Below are positions 10,717-23,520 of a DNA stretch of 64,000 bases, piece by piece; position 1 is the first letter of the stretch, and every line of letters begins with the position of its first letter. The position numbers and the translations under genes were made by a program. The DNA comes from Siderastrea siderea (lineage: Eukaryota > Cnidaria > Anthozoa > Scleractinia > Rhizangiidae). The stretch is from the NCBI GenBank assembly GCA_964030785.1, contig OZ034972.1, positions 11,843,319-11,907,318 of the forward strand, read 5' to 3'. The notes under the pieces were generated by a model. It did not search any database. It was not told where the DNA came from and was given only the letters and a program-made list of their open reading frames with translations.

Positions 10717-13029
10717 TCAGAACTTTACTGACTTCGCCAGGTCGTGAGCTCGAACGATCCAGTACTTCGTTCTTGTTTTCGCCACTGTCGCTGCCACTCC
10801 CGAGTGTCCAAGCTGGTGGGCACGCTGAATAATGAGGCGCGATATCCAATGGTCTCCGGAAAGTAAAACAGGATGCCTGGTCTCATAAGAAACCAACGCT
10901 TTGTCTGCTCGGCCACCTACTCTCACAACGCCTTCTGGATCTACAAATGGACTGAGGTTCTTGAATTCCCCTTTGATTAGGCGGTTGTTCAGGGTCTTCT
11001 GTCTCTCCTTTATCCAGTATGTTTCTGCATCTTGCAACTCTTGAGGCGAGAGAGGGCCATCTTCAGGCTTCAGGGCTTCTCCATCCTCTGCGGACCCTTT
11101 GCGCAGTTTCGAAATAAATCTCAACGTATAAGCAGTCACTCGGACTAGCTTTCTCCAACATGAAAACGTCTTGCAATCTATGGGAGGCTGTGTCTTGGTT
11201 TGCTCACCAACAATGAGAACTTTACGGTGCTCCTTCTCAACTTCAACTTTGTCAGCAACTGGTGAGTCTTGTGGCCACTCGTTCTCGGGGAGACGCAGAA
11301 AGTCGAGTCCATGTTGCCACCTATCAGCCAAGCTTTCCACTGGTATTCCACGTGATACGTCGTCAGCTACATTTAGTTCCCCTGGGACGTGTCTCCACTG
11401 GGCGGGATCTGAATTCTCCTGAATCTCTCCGACTCTGACTGAAACGAATGGTTTGAATCGTCTTGTTTCACTGCAGATCCAGGCCAATACGATCTTGCTA
11501 TCCAGGAAAAATACTGATTTCTCAAACTTAAACCGAGATTCTTCAAGAATGGTCTTGCCTAGTCGCGAGGCTAACACTGCACCTTGAAGCTCTAAGCGGG
11601 GGATGGTGAGTTTCTTCAGAGGCGCTACTCTTGACTTAGCCGCGATGAACCGTGCATCAAATCCTCCGGTACTCAACTGCCATCTTACATATGCACAAGC
11701 ACCAAATGCATCCTCTGAAGCATCAGAAAAAACACAAAGAACGGGTTGTCCAATTGCGTTTGGTGGCGTGAGACATCTATCAAAGCGCACCCCATTCAAC
11801 TGCACCATCTCTTGAAACAGCTTTTTCCACCTTTCCAGCAGTTCGCCTGGTAACTCTTCATCCCAGCTGATGCCTCTTTTCCAAAGTGCCTGGAGACCAA
11901 TCTTGGCTCTAACGAGGAAAGCAGATGCAAACCCTATGGGATCGTAGATGCGTGCTACTTGACTCAGTATCTTCCTCTTGGAAAGCTGTGTCAGTTCTTG
12001 ACAATCAAGGAAATCAGATGCTACTTGAAACGTTAGTGTATCTGTACTGCTGTCCCATACCACGCCCAATACCTTTTCTACACTTTCTCCTTGCAGAAAC
12101 GTTGCTGTTTTCGGTTCTTCTTGGTGGGCTTCGGATTTTTGCACGTTGTTTGACACCCAGCCTTTTACTTTAAAACCTCCTGTCTCGAGTACGCTGTCGA
12201 TATCTTTGGTTAGCTCGCATGCTTCTTCCGTGGTTGGTACTGAATCGCAGATGTCATCCATGTACGTGTTATCCTTGATTACTTGCGCTGCCGCTAGAAA
12301 GACTTCTTTCGCTTCATCTGCCGTTTTTCTGAGAGCTGTCTGCGCCATTGCGGGAGCTGGTTTGTCTCCAAAGGTCAGGACTGTTTTTACATAAACATCT
12401 GGCTCACGATGTGTCTGTAAGTTTCTCCACAGGAACCTGTGCACGTGTTGGTCCAATTCAGGAATGCGGATTCTATGGTACATCTTAGAAATGTCCCCAA
12501 TGAAGGCCACTTGATTTTCTCGGAACCTGAGAACAACACCAAACAAGTCGTTTAACAGGTCGGGTCCCTTCATCCAATAATCGTTCAGTTTGTGCCCATG
12601 GAACTCTGCAGACGAATTGAACACAATCCGAACTGGCGTGCTTTTGCTCTCTGGCCTTAACACTTCGTGGTGTGAGACGTAATGGACAGGACCTGAGTAT
12701 TCTCTTGCCTCCTTTATTGTTAGCTTTCTTGAAAACTGCAGCTGATTCATTTCAACCATCTGAAGGTCATACGCAGCGGCGTGCTCTGGATTTTTCAACA
12801 GTCGACGTTCGGTTGCCTCTAATTTCTTCAGCGCGTGGGACTTGTTATCAGGTAATTGACGTGGATCCTTTTTCCAGGGATAAGGGATTAGCCACTGATT
12901 GCCCATCTTCGTACATGAGTCTTCTATGATCTTCGCCTCTTCCCTTTCAATCTGGCTGAGCTTTCCGGTTTCACAATTGCAAGTCTTCACAGAAACACCC
13001 ATGCTTTCCGTCGTCCAAAAATCTGTCAT
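10717..13029 (-). CDS. BEL/Pao reverse transcriptase-RNase H (pol), ends at an internal TGA
   Basis: A 770-codon ORF starting ATG two bases after the gag-protease stop. RT fingers and palm: catalytic Asp in FIGDISKMYH (about residue 179), TFGDKPAPAM, and YMDD at about 256-259. RNase H begins near residue 433 with VFSDASEDAFGA, followed by FFLDSKIVLAWI. The C-terminus holds the first half of the integrase zinc module (GHSGVAATVAKTRTKYW). The ORF stops at TGA 10719-10717, just before the Cys pair of that module, while the frame continues open into the integrase. This element polyprotein is therefore interrupted. Its frame also differs from that of gag-protease. Confidence 0.93.
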   Translation of the reverse strand: MTDFWTTESMGVSVKTCNCETGKLSQIEREEAKIIEDSCTKMGNQWLIPYPWKKDPRQLPDNKSHALKKLEATERRLLKNPEHAAAYDLQMVEMNQLQFSRKLTIKEAREYSGPVHYVSHHEVLRPESKSTPVRIVFNSSAEFHGHKLNDYWMKGPDLLNDLFGVVLRFRENQVAFIGDISKMYHRIRIPELDQHVHRFLWRNLQTHREPDVYVKTVLTFGDKPAPAMAQTALRKTADEAKEVFLAAAQVIKDNTYMDDICDSVPTTEEACELTKDIDSVLETGGFKVKGWVSNNVQKSEAHQEEPKTATFLQGESVEKVLGVVWDSSTDTLTFQVASDFLDCQELTQLSKRKILSQVARIYDPIGFASAFLVRAKIGLQALWKRGISWDEELPGELLERWKKLFQEMVQLNGVRFDRCLTPPNAIGQPVLCVFSDASEDAFGACAYVRWQLSTGGFDARFIAAKSRVAPLKKLTIPRLELQGAVLASRLGKTILEESRFKFEKSVFFLDSKIVLAWICSETRRFKPFVSVRVGEIQENSDPAQWRHVPGELNVADDVSRGIPVESLADRWQHGLDFLRLPENEWPQDSPVADKVEVEKEHRKVLIVGEQTKTQPPIDCKTFSCWRKLVRVTAYTLRFISKLRKGSAEDGEALKPEDGPLSPQELQDAETYWIKERQKTLNNRLIKGEFKNLSPFVDPEGVVRVGGRADKALVSYETRHPVLLSGDHWISRLIIQRAHQLGHSGVAATVAKTRTKYWIVRAHDLAKSVKF

Positions 13030-13031
13030 GT

Positions 13032-14537
13032 CTACAGGTGTTTCAAGCTTGATGTGGTAAACATGACTTGCTTCTGACTGCCAGCCTCTCTCGTTTCTCC
13101 TGTGTGCAGTTTCGCTTGATCGATGCCAATAAGCAGGTCTGTTTTTCCATATCCTCGACGCAGCTGATCTTTACCGAGGCCAAGTTGTTTTGCTATGTCG
13201 GCACGCTTCACTTCTGTGATGTCATCGCTGATTGACGGAATTCCGATGGCTTGTATGACGTGCGCGCTGCGGTCTTCAAGTGATCTGATGCGAACCTGAT
13301 AAATCTTAGTGCTCAGTTCTTCTTCTTGGCCGCCCACCTTTGTAATTGTCACTACAATGCTCTTTCCTTTCAGTTTGAGATCCTCGGCTACACACGATCT
13401 GATTAAGCTTATCTGAGCTCCTGAATCAAGTAACGCGTTTGCTCTTTGGTGAAGACTGCCAGATCCAATGATGTCCACTTGTACGATGGGTAACAATGCT
13501 TTCTGGTTATTAGTCACATAGGTAACAGTTGCGACGGTCAGCTGAATTGTTCCGTGTAAAAGCGGGTGATGGTAGTACGGGCACTGGCTTCCATTCGTCT
13601 TTTCGGGGCACTGGCGCCTTCTGGAGCAATTGACGGACCTGTGGTCTCTTCCTGCTCGTTTCAAACAGCTGAAACAAGCATGGTTTTCCTTAACAGCCTT
13701 TATCCGCATCTCTGGACTGAGCGCTGCAAACTTCTGGCATTGGTCAGTCCAGTGACTTGAGTTGTGACAAAGCCAACACTTCTGAGGGAGACCGGTTTGG
13801 GGGGATTTAAGGTCCGATCCAAAGTGACCGTCAGGATGCCTTGTTGGTTGGCCTATGCTTCTTAGAGGTGCCGTTGCTCTCATTCTGGACTTCATTTCGG
13901 TGTTCATCCATGCAATGAGCTGTGCCGGGGTCGCCTCTTTTGTGCTATTCTCCAGGTGACGCGCCCATACCTTGCGGTCGTCGGTACACATTCTTTGCTC
14001 AATTAGGGCCAACATGTGGTTGTTGTCCATGTCATGCGGTCGTCCAACCTCTTTCAGCGTGCTGAAACTTCTCTGTACCAGGTGCACCAAATCGCAAAAA
14101 CGCGCATCTTCTCCGTCGCGAAGAGGTCTGAACTTTGTAATATCCTGAGTGATGGTATCCACAACAAATCTGGGATCTCCGTAGACTGAGTCCAGGTAGC
14201 TCCACGCAGCATCGTAATCTGTTCCGATGCCCTTTATTAACTCTAGTGGCCGCCCTTGTAAACTTGTACGCAGCAACGAAATTGCGTCTCTCTTACTGAA
14301 CCTTGTATCCACAGCGTGCTTGAAGTCGGAACGAAAAATTGCATAGTCCCTAACGTCGCCTGCGAAGCGAGGCATCTTGGGCTTCTCCATTTTAAATCCA
14401 CAGGGCTTATTGACGCTGCTCTCGTGACTGGTGCTGTTGTTACCAATTCCACTTCCACTGGCCATGGAGTTTCCTTCAGTTGCGGAGTTTCCGGTCCCTG
14501 ACTCGGTTACTGTGTTTTTCGCATGCTTGTCATTCAC
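13032..14537 (-). CDS. BEL/Pao gag (DUF1759-like), zinc knuckles and aspartic protease
   Basis: About 500 codons. The first part is Ser/Gly-rich, then a DUF1759-type gag core starts near KMPRFAGDVRDY. Two zinc knuckles follow: CWLCHNSSHWTDQC (C-x2-C-x4-H-x4-C) and CFSCLKRAGRDHRSVNC (C-x2-C-x7-H-x4-C). A retropepsin-like domain with active-site DSG in LLDSGAQISLI comes next (DUF1758 type). It stops at TAG 13034-13032; the pol ATG follows at 13029 in another frame. The boundary at 14537 is arbitrary: this frame is open further upstream and overlaps the end of the gag N-terminal ORF, which points to a frame change in the repetitive linker. Confidence 0.9.
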   Translation of the reverse strand: MNDKHAKNTVTESGTGNSATEGNSMASGSGIGNNSTSHESSVNKPCGFKMEKPKMPRFAGDVRDYAIFRSDFKHAVDTRFSKRDAISLLRTSLQGRPLELIKGIGTDYDAAWSYLDSVYGDPRFVVDTITQDITKFRPLRDGEDARFCDLVHLVQRSFSTLKEVGRPHDMDNNHMLALIEQRMCTDDRKVWARHLENSTKEATPAQLIAWMNTEMKSRMRATAPLRSIGQPTRHPDGHFGSDLKSPQTGLPQKCWLCHNSSHWTDQCQKFAALSPEMRIKAVKENHACFSCLKRAGRDHRSVNCSRRRQCPEKTNGSQCPYYHHPLLHGTIQLTVATVTYVTNNQKALLPIVQVDIIGSGSLHQRANALLDSGAQISLIRSCVAEDLKLKGKSIVVTITKVGGQEEELSTKIYQVRIRSLEDRSAHVIQAIGIPSISDDITEVKRADIAKQLGLGKDQLRRGYGKTDLLIGIDQAKLHTGETREAGSQKQVMFTTSSLKHL

Positions 14538-15076
14538 ACCGATTCCTCCACTGCGAGACTGTCTGACTGCTTTGCACTTTCCATCCCACTTACGCCTTCA
14601 CCACTTTCCAAACCCGTTGTTCCGCTTTCCACTTCCGAAAGTCCGCTCTCCAACACAGATTTTCCGCTTTCCGATGCCGAAGTTCCGCTGTCCGATACTG
14701 ATTTTCCGTTTTCCAATGCCGAAGTTCCGCTGTCCGATACCGATTTTTCGTTGTCCAATGCCGATTTTCCGTTTTCCACAGCTGCTTTAGAGTAATCTTT
14801 TGCGCCCATTTCCAACTGCAAATAGAAATCCTCGCTCTCCTCCAGCCATTTTTCCTCTTCTTCGAATGCTTCATCGTCCTGAATTAACTGAGTGTACTCT
14901 TCGTGTTTCACCACCAAGTCATCGAACGCGGCTTTCATGTTGTGAAAGGCTTCCATAACCTCATCCACGGGCCTGCTCTCCTTGAGCTTTTTACGTAGCG
15001 TTTTGCCACGACGGGTTAGCGCTGCCTTCGCTGTCCTTCTCTTCCTTTTCGCCTCGTCCATAGCCGCTTCTTCCAT
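14534..15076 (-). CDS. BEL/Pao gag N-terminal ORF with Ser-rich repeat linker
   Basis: A 180-codon ORF from ATG. The N-terminus is Lys/Arg-rich (KRKRRTAKAALTRRGKTLRK), then an acidic, probably helical stretch. The last 75 residues are a degenerate repeat of short units such as SVSDSGTSALENGK and ESGKSVLESG. At DNA level this is a tandem repeat on the theme TTCCGCTTTCCGATGCCGAA. It ends TGA, while the next frame carries the gag core. A slippage indel in the repeat is the likely cause of the frame change. It is placed directly after the 5' LTR leader, as expected for gag. Confidence 0.75.
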   Translation of the reverse strand: MEEAAMDEAKRKRRTAKAALTRRGKTLRKKLKESRPVDEVMEAFHNMKAAFDDLVVKHEEYTQLIQDDEAFEEEEKWLEESEDFYLQLEMGAKDYSKAAVENGKSALDNEKSVSDSGTSALENGKSVSDSGTSASESGKSVLESGLSEVESGTTGLESGEGVSGMESAKQSDSLAVEESV

Positions 15077-15128
15077 CGTAAGTTTTCAATCCTCGGGATT
15101 CCGGGTTAGCGCAGAAATCGAATGAAAG

Positions 15129-15656
15129 TGATCCGTCGGATGAAAACCGCCAAGAGAACTTTGGACCCCCGAATCGTATAATTTTACAAGATTTTTATTC
15201 GATCTGAAATAAATACAGCAAATCATATATTTACAAACAAAAGAAACTAATTTTACTAACCGAAAATAAAAGACCTAAGTACATCGTATCAACCGGGAAA
15301 TTCGAAAAGAATTATCTGAGTAAACCACGCGGTCAATTACACAATTGTTATTCACGTGCGATCCATTACACAAATTACAATAACAGAAATCCAAAAGAAA
15401 CAACTTAAATAACAAAGCCTGCAACGCTAAATAGAAAATCAACTTACTTCGTGGCGGGGTTCCATAGTTCACTGCGAAAACGGGAAAGTCCTCAAAAAAC
15501 GGGAAAGCTAACTTAAATTATCAACACGTGTAAAACCATCTGAAACTTGACTCTTAGCTAAAGCTATTTCATAATGTCAATCAATGAACTTCCGGTGTAA
15601 TAATTAAACTAAATAAATGTCAAAATCAATGTCACACAACGTTCTTCATGAAAACA
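15129..15656 (-). repeat. 5' LTR of the BEL/Pao element
   Basis: A 528-bp copy on the right side with TG...CA ends on the plus strand, followed by target duplication GAGTG (15657-15661). It carries a 42-bp block absent from the other LTR. Confidence 0.95.
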
Positions 15657-15661
15657 GAGTG

Positions 15662-18600
15662 TACGTAGTAAACAGTATACAGAACATAGCGCAAGTACAC
15701 AGGAGAAGAGAGGGGGGGGGGGGGGCAGGTGTTTTTTTAAATATATATTTCGAATTGACGTTATTTGAAATGTTGTCATTCGTCAAAAGCAATTATCTTT
15801 TTAATAGTCATCTAGGAAAAACGGCTCTATTGTCCACTCAGCTAAAATGCGTATTGTTAGCTAAAAAGCCAACAATTAATTTGCTCCTAAGAGAAATCAT
15901 TCAATGTGTTTTATATCACAAACGATTTCCTAAGGTTCGTTTTTATTGACATATAAACCTACTTGTTCGCTGCCAGTAACACTAACCGATTCCTTCCTAA
16001 TTTACAAATGCACAAGAAAGGGAACTGGTAAGTTTAAAAAGGTGTTCTGGTTTGAAGAATGTCTGTAATTTAGCATGTGAATTATCGCTAAAATCATCCA
16101 TACATTTATGTAAGATATTACAATTTCTTAATTTAAGTCTCAAATTGAAACATTCTGGGAAGACGGTCAAAAAGCTTCATTGTTAATTTAATTTATTTCT
16201 GTCGTTGATAACGTTATTATAAAATCAACGATATTGACGCATGTTTTGACAGATATGTTTTGAAGATGGTTACGGCTCAGATACAAAATGTCATTTTCGA
16301 GGACCTTGCCAGTTGCAAAGCGCCAGATTTTCTAAGGCAGCGCGCACATTCGGCACCCAAGCTCTGTACCAAAGCACGGTGTCTGGCGGGCACCAATGTT
16401 AACATGGCCTTTTTTGACTACCAAGGTCGAAAATTAAGTACGGTGCACGTGGACTGGGTACAAGGTCGAGACCTTGCATTCGGACAGGACAGTCTGAAAA
16501 TTGTCAGCGGCGTTTTTAAAGTGGCTTTTCAAACTTTGGGTTGGGAAATCCAGGATGGCGGCGACTTGGGGCGCCATCTTGGATTGCTCAACCCAAAGAT
16601 CCTGGGAAAGAGGTTGCATTTCCGTTTGCTTTTCCGATTAGAAAAACAGAGCCATTGATTAATAATCACTAAGATTTCTCTTACAGTTTTTAGACAGCTG
16701 AATTCATTTTCTTTCTCGTTTTGGTTGAAGGCAAATTTCGTTTAGGCAAGTGCAAAGACCAAATAAGAAGTTTTTACGATGAGGTAAGAAAAATGCGACG
16801 TTGCGTTATTCAGCACTGTACTCGGACACGAAATTGTGGGCATTGGTACCAGTCGGCATCCACTGTTTTTCAGCCAAATACTTTGGGCATTTAAACCATC
16901 GCTCTGAGTTGTCATGTTATCTACAAATTATAAAGGTCCTGGCATGGTTTTGGAATCTGAATGTGAACAGGCCACAGTTTTGTGAGTGGCACAATGCAAC
17001 AGGTCTGAACACCGACTTAAGACTTCCGAGTGGTTTTGTCCAAGTTTTGTCCAAGCTTAACTATCCAATTTCAAATTAACTGAAAAAAGAATGACGTACT
17101 GACATAGTCTTACAATTCCTTAGACAGTAATGTTTGACAAAATTTATTCATCATAAAAAAATAATCATTTAGGTTTTTTACTTTACAGGAAAAAAGAAAA
17201 TTTTAGTCCGTAAATTTGCAGAAACGCGATATTTTGATTTCCGGTCGGATAATTATTACAGCGAAAAAAAACTCATTATACACGAAATGTACAACTAAAA
17301 TCATTATACCAGGTCACCCCAATTTATAAGAAAGGAAAGCATTTAAAATGTGTTATCTAATTTAAAAAACCCCATGCCTTGTCCAAAAAATTGAGGAACT
17401 TCACTTTTCTTTGAAATCCAGAACTCTCAAGTGCATCGACCGACAAAAAAAAATCAACAATGGAATAGATAAAAATTTTCGCATTTACGGAATAGTTCGT
17501 TAATGAGCTCGCGACAATATGTTCTGATATATAGATGCAAATTGAATTTACGATAAATTTGCATTAGAATGAGCTATGTTGTAATTCAATTTACAAGTGA
17601 GATGCCTAGGAAACTGTAAGCGAAATGACGTAGTTCGAAAGACCAAAGTTTTGTCTATGTTTTAAGCAACACATCGAAAGAAAACATTTCGTTGGTTTTA
17701 TACCCCGTGCAGGGGATTGGTCGATCTCTGTTTTTTACAAGAAAAAACGTCGTCTAGGAAGGAGACTGTCTTAATTGGTAAGAAAAATTCATTTTGTTTT
17801 AACAGCATGTTCAATGTATTTGTCACAATCCCAATATTGGAAAGAATTCATAGATTTGCTCAAAGCAAAATAGCATACTTTTCACTTCAATTTTATAGTT
17901 ATAATGTCAATTCATTGCAGTGTCATTTTCAAAGTAGATGAGGGCTTTTAAGACGAATAAACTCAAGCAAAGCAACTTGTTAATTAATTTTGGACAGTGC
18001 AATAAAAATAAGAAAGAGCTGCTCTTGTGGTCTTTACCAAAAGGAAGATTTCAATTTCAGTAGTGGATGGCAACGATACACGGATATGTTTGCCTTCTCA
18101 GCGAAGAGATTCGGCACATTGCAACATTTTAGTGAAAATTATCACCTCACTTGATTTCACTTCTTTATGCAAACCGAGAGGTTTCACCACCAATTCTTTG
18201 GCTTGATATCAGCGGTGTAAATTTCTTTCTTTAAACGCACTTTCAGTCTATGCCTATCAACGATAATTTTTCGAGTTGCTTAAGGCAAATTGATAAACCG
18301 CTGGTAAAATGCAACTTATTGAATCGTTATCAGGAAAACAAACTTGGCTGGTAATGTACCTTAGGACAGAAAACTCATTGTTTCCCCGGGGTTTATCTAT
18401 AGCCGGCTAGAGTAACACTGTTTCTAAGATAACCACCTGTGAGGAACTTATATTTATGGTTTTCAAGCTCCGTCGTGCCGGATATTTTCAACTGAAAGGA
18501 CTATATAACAACAAACATTTCTCGCTGGACTTAAGAACAAAGGATCCTTTTCGTGTGAAAGCGGCATTTATTGGTCGTGGTAATTCAGTGCGTCACAAAA

Positions 18601-20808
18601 TAAGATAACTAGTGAAAAGAAAGTTCAAGTTTAATTTAACCGTGCATTAAACAACCAAATTTGAATATGTCGAGAAGAAGCAAATCTCAGCCTGTATATC
18701 ACTACCACTGATGTATTATCTTTGTGATCGAATTAGAATTCGTCTTTACCGGCAACATATTCTCTGAATTGCTTTAGTGCTTCTTGGTCTGATCCTTTAC
18801 ATCGTAAAAAAAAATCAAGATTGGAAACTAAATATGTCATTTAAATCCACAATTTTTTCCGTGCGACAATACACCTCTGTAAACAGTGCAGCAATATGCG
18901 TCAGCAATATCGCCGGTAATTTTCCTTCCTGGAGGCAATTGTCAATGAAAGAAAGTGTAACGAAAGAAAAGTAAACAGTCAGTACAGGAGACTTTAATAA
19001 GCGTATGAATATCGTTCATAAATTTCTTTCCTCGCAGTCTTACAGTTTTTGCGCAACCTAATTCGCTGAGATTATTAGGTTTAATTCGCAGTAATTGAAA
19101 GATTACATTAATACACAAGCTAAGACGAGAATGTCATATCTCGTTTTAAATAGCTACTTCTCAAGACCTCTAAAATGATTTAAAAAAATTTTTACGACTT
19201 CATTAGGCCAACTGTTATGTACTTCGTGTACTATTCGTTCAGCTGACACACTTTTTGTGGACGCAAGAAGAAAGATAAAGTGTCTTTATTGTTAATAAAA
19301 GCGAACTGCGCCGTAATGAAGCAACTTAGAAGTTGTTAAGGAAGAAAAATATTTCTTTTTATTACTTATTCAACTTCAAACACAAACGTAAAAAAATACG
19401 TATTGACAGATTGATGCATTTCACCTGCCACTTTCATTTCCGAGCTGAAAAACTCGCTTATTTTGACGGATTTATTATGCCTTTCGCTCAAGAAAAAACG
19501 ATGTACAATTGAAAGGAAATTGACTGTCAGCTTTCTTTTGGACACGAAAACGTTCAACTAGCGTCAAAAAAGGAAAGAAAAACGAAAAACAAAAATAGAC
19601 AGAGAAGGAAAAATGAAAGATCGTTAAAAAGGTAAGTCGAATGTCTCTCTCCTTAGGTAAAATCGACTACAATAAGGTACACAGAGTGACAAGTTCAATA
19701 ACTATCGCCACGAAAGCTAACTAAGTTCGATAAATTCAATTTGCATGTTTTGCATGGAATGCTGTCAGATAAATGCATTCTGACTCGCACTGCACTCGTA
19801 CTTTTTTCATATTGGATGAAAGCGCAATTATAATTAGATATTTTTGAAGAAGGCTCGATTTAAAGTAAGACAACTTATTCCAAGTTAGAATTACTGAAAC
19901 TCCGGTACAAAAAGGGAAGTCGGTCATATGCGTTACGGAACCTGATTTTACGCCGCGACTTGTACAAATGGTCGACATCGGGCCAGTATTAGAAGGTCTT
20001 AATATTTTGATAACAAACAAAATACTTGATGGTATTTTTGAAATCGAAATACGGTCCAATACATAGTTCACTAAGTAAAGACATACACGTGGGCCCGCTT
20101 TTTACCTCAACCGCTATCTCGAGTCTGCGGTATTTTATGAAATTTGGACTTCGAAAATTTGTATGGACGTTGTCAGGTTTAGCAAGATAAGGAAATCATG
20201 CAAACTTCCGAGGAATTTATATTGTCGCCTTAAAACGGCCGATGTCACTGCTGCGTGCAGAGAGGTTTTCAAAAAAAAAAATGATCCGCCGGCTATCGGT
20301 TGATCGTTAACTTATTACATTTTCAGTTTCGGTAATTGAATTTCTAGCTGTCTCATTGGTTAAGCGTACACATGTTAACAGCAAATAACCCTGCCTTATT
20401 CCTAACAAGGAAACTGGATACCAAGTCACGTCAAAGGCCCCGGAGTTCAAAAGTTTTCTCCCAGAAGCAAAAGTTTTCTCAAAAAATGTGGCGAAAAAAA
20501 AAAAAAAAAAACTCAGCAACGGTTACCTAGCAAAGTTGAGAATTTTTAAATATATGGCACTCACGAACTCAAACATTTTGCCAGCTCATACTCTACATAC
20601 GATGACGTCGTCACGAGTAGTTACAGTAGGTCTTTCCATATTACACAAGTAAATTGAGAAAAATGCGAAAAGAAAACTCAAAGTTGCTCAAAATTAAAAA
20701 AGTTGCCCCCAAAATTCCAAAGTTGTTTCATTTATTGGGTCATTTACCTCGATATCTTCTCGCAATACCAAGAGAAAAGCTCAAAATGGCGACCGTCAAC
20801 TGAGACAA
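15662..20808. other. Spacer, no recognised gene
   Basis: AT-rich sequence with a poly-G run near 15711-15726 and isolated ORFs of up to 132 codons (16260-16658) without recognisable domains. I found no exon-like series and no repeat with clear ends. Confidence 0.6.
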
Positions 20809-20810
20809 TA

Positions 20811-21186
20811 GAGAGCTTAAGCAGGGACGACGATGACGACAACGAGAACTTCACAAAACAATAGGTTTTAATTAGCTGTACAATGACTCTCCAGGTGCGA
20901 TAGACATCTTGGTACATTTCTGCGCCGTTCCCTGCAAAACAACAATGTGAAATGACCAAATTCAAAGTTTTATAGAGAACGTGAACACTCGTGAGCACAT
21001 GAAGGTGAATTTTCCTTTCTCTATCTGAATTTCAACGCTGTCCCTACGAATACAGTTCCTGGATAGTTCGGCCACGTTATACAAATTAAACTAGTTGGAA
21101 TAATCGCAAGGAAGACTATAGAATGAGAATTTAGTTTTTCAAGTGACGTCCTCGTTGCCGTTGTCGTCGTGACTGCTTAAGCTCCC
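20811..21186. mobile_element. TA-flanked MITE-like element, 376 bp
   Basis: Terminal inverted repeats GAGAGCTTAAGCAG and CTGCTTAAGCTCCC continue into matching GACGACGATGACGACAACGAG and CTCGTTGCCGTTGTCGTCGT. A TA dinucleotide lies on both sides (20809-20810 and 21187-21188). There is no coding capacity. It resembles non-autonomous Tc1/mariner-type elements by target site only. Confidence 0.75.
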
Positions 21187-21188
21187 TA

Positions 21189-23520
<2,332 letters not shown>

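Larger units (their letters stand above)
9192..15656 (-). mobile_element. BEL/Pao LTR retrotransposon, near-complete but with broken frames
   Basis: A 6465-bp element read on the minus strand. Both LTRs have TG...CA ends, and the insertion is bounded by a perfect 5-bp target duplication GAGTG (9187-9191 and 15657-15661). Order in the minus direction: 5' LTR, gag N-terminal ORF, gag with zinc knuckles and protease, reverse transcriptase-RNase H, integrase, purine-rich tract, 3' LTR. The order protease-RT-RNaseH-integrase, the YMDD box and the DUF1759/DUF1758-like gag/protease identify the BEL/Pao group. Two frame changes and one internal stop suggest this copy is not autonomous. LTR divergence by eye is about seven substitutions plus two indels, so insertion is fairly recent but not new. 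I could not find a convincing primer binding site after the 5' LTR. Confidence 0.95.

Noticed and set aside
14431..14795. Plus-strand ORFs with FRFPMPKF-like repeats
   Set aside because: Antisense shadows of the gag linker tandem repeat.
16260..16658. 132-codon plus-strand ORF
   Set aside because: No start context, domain or exon partners; composition like surrounding spacer.
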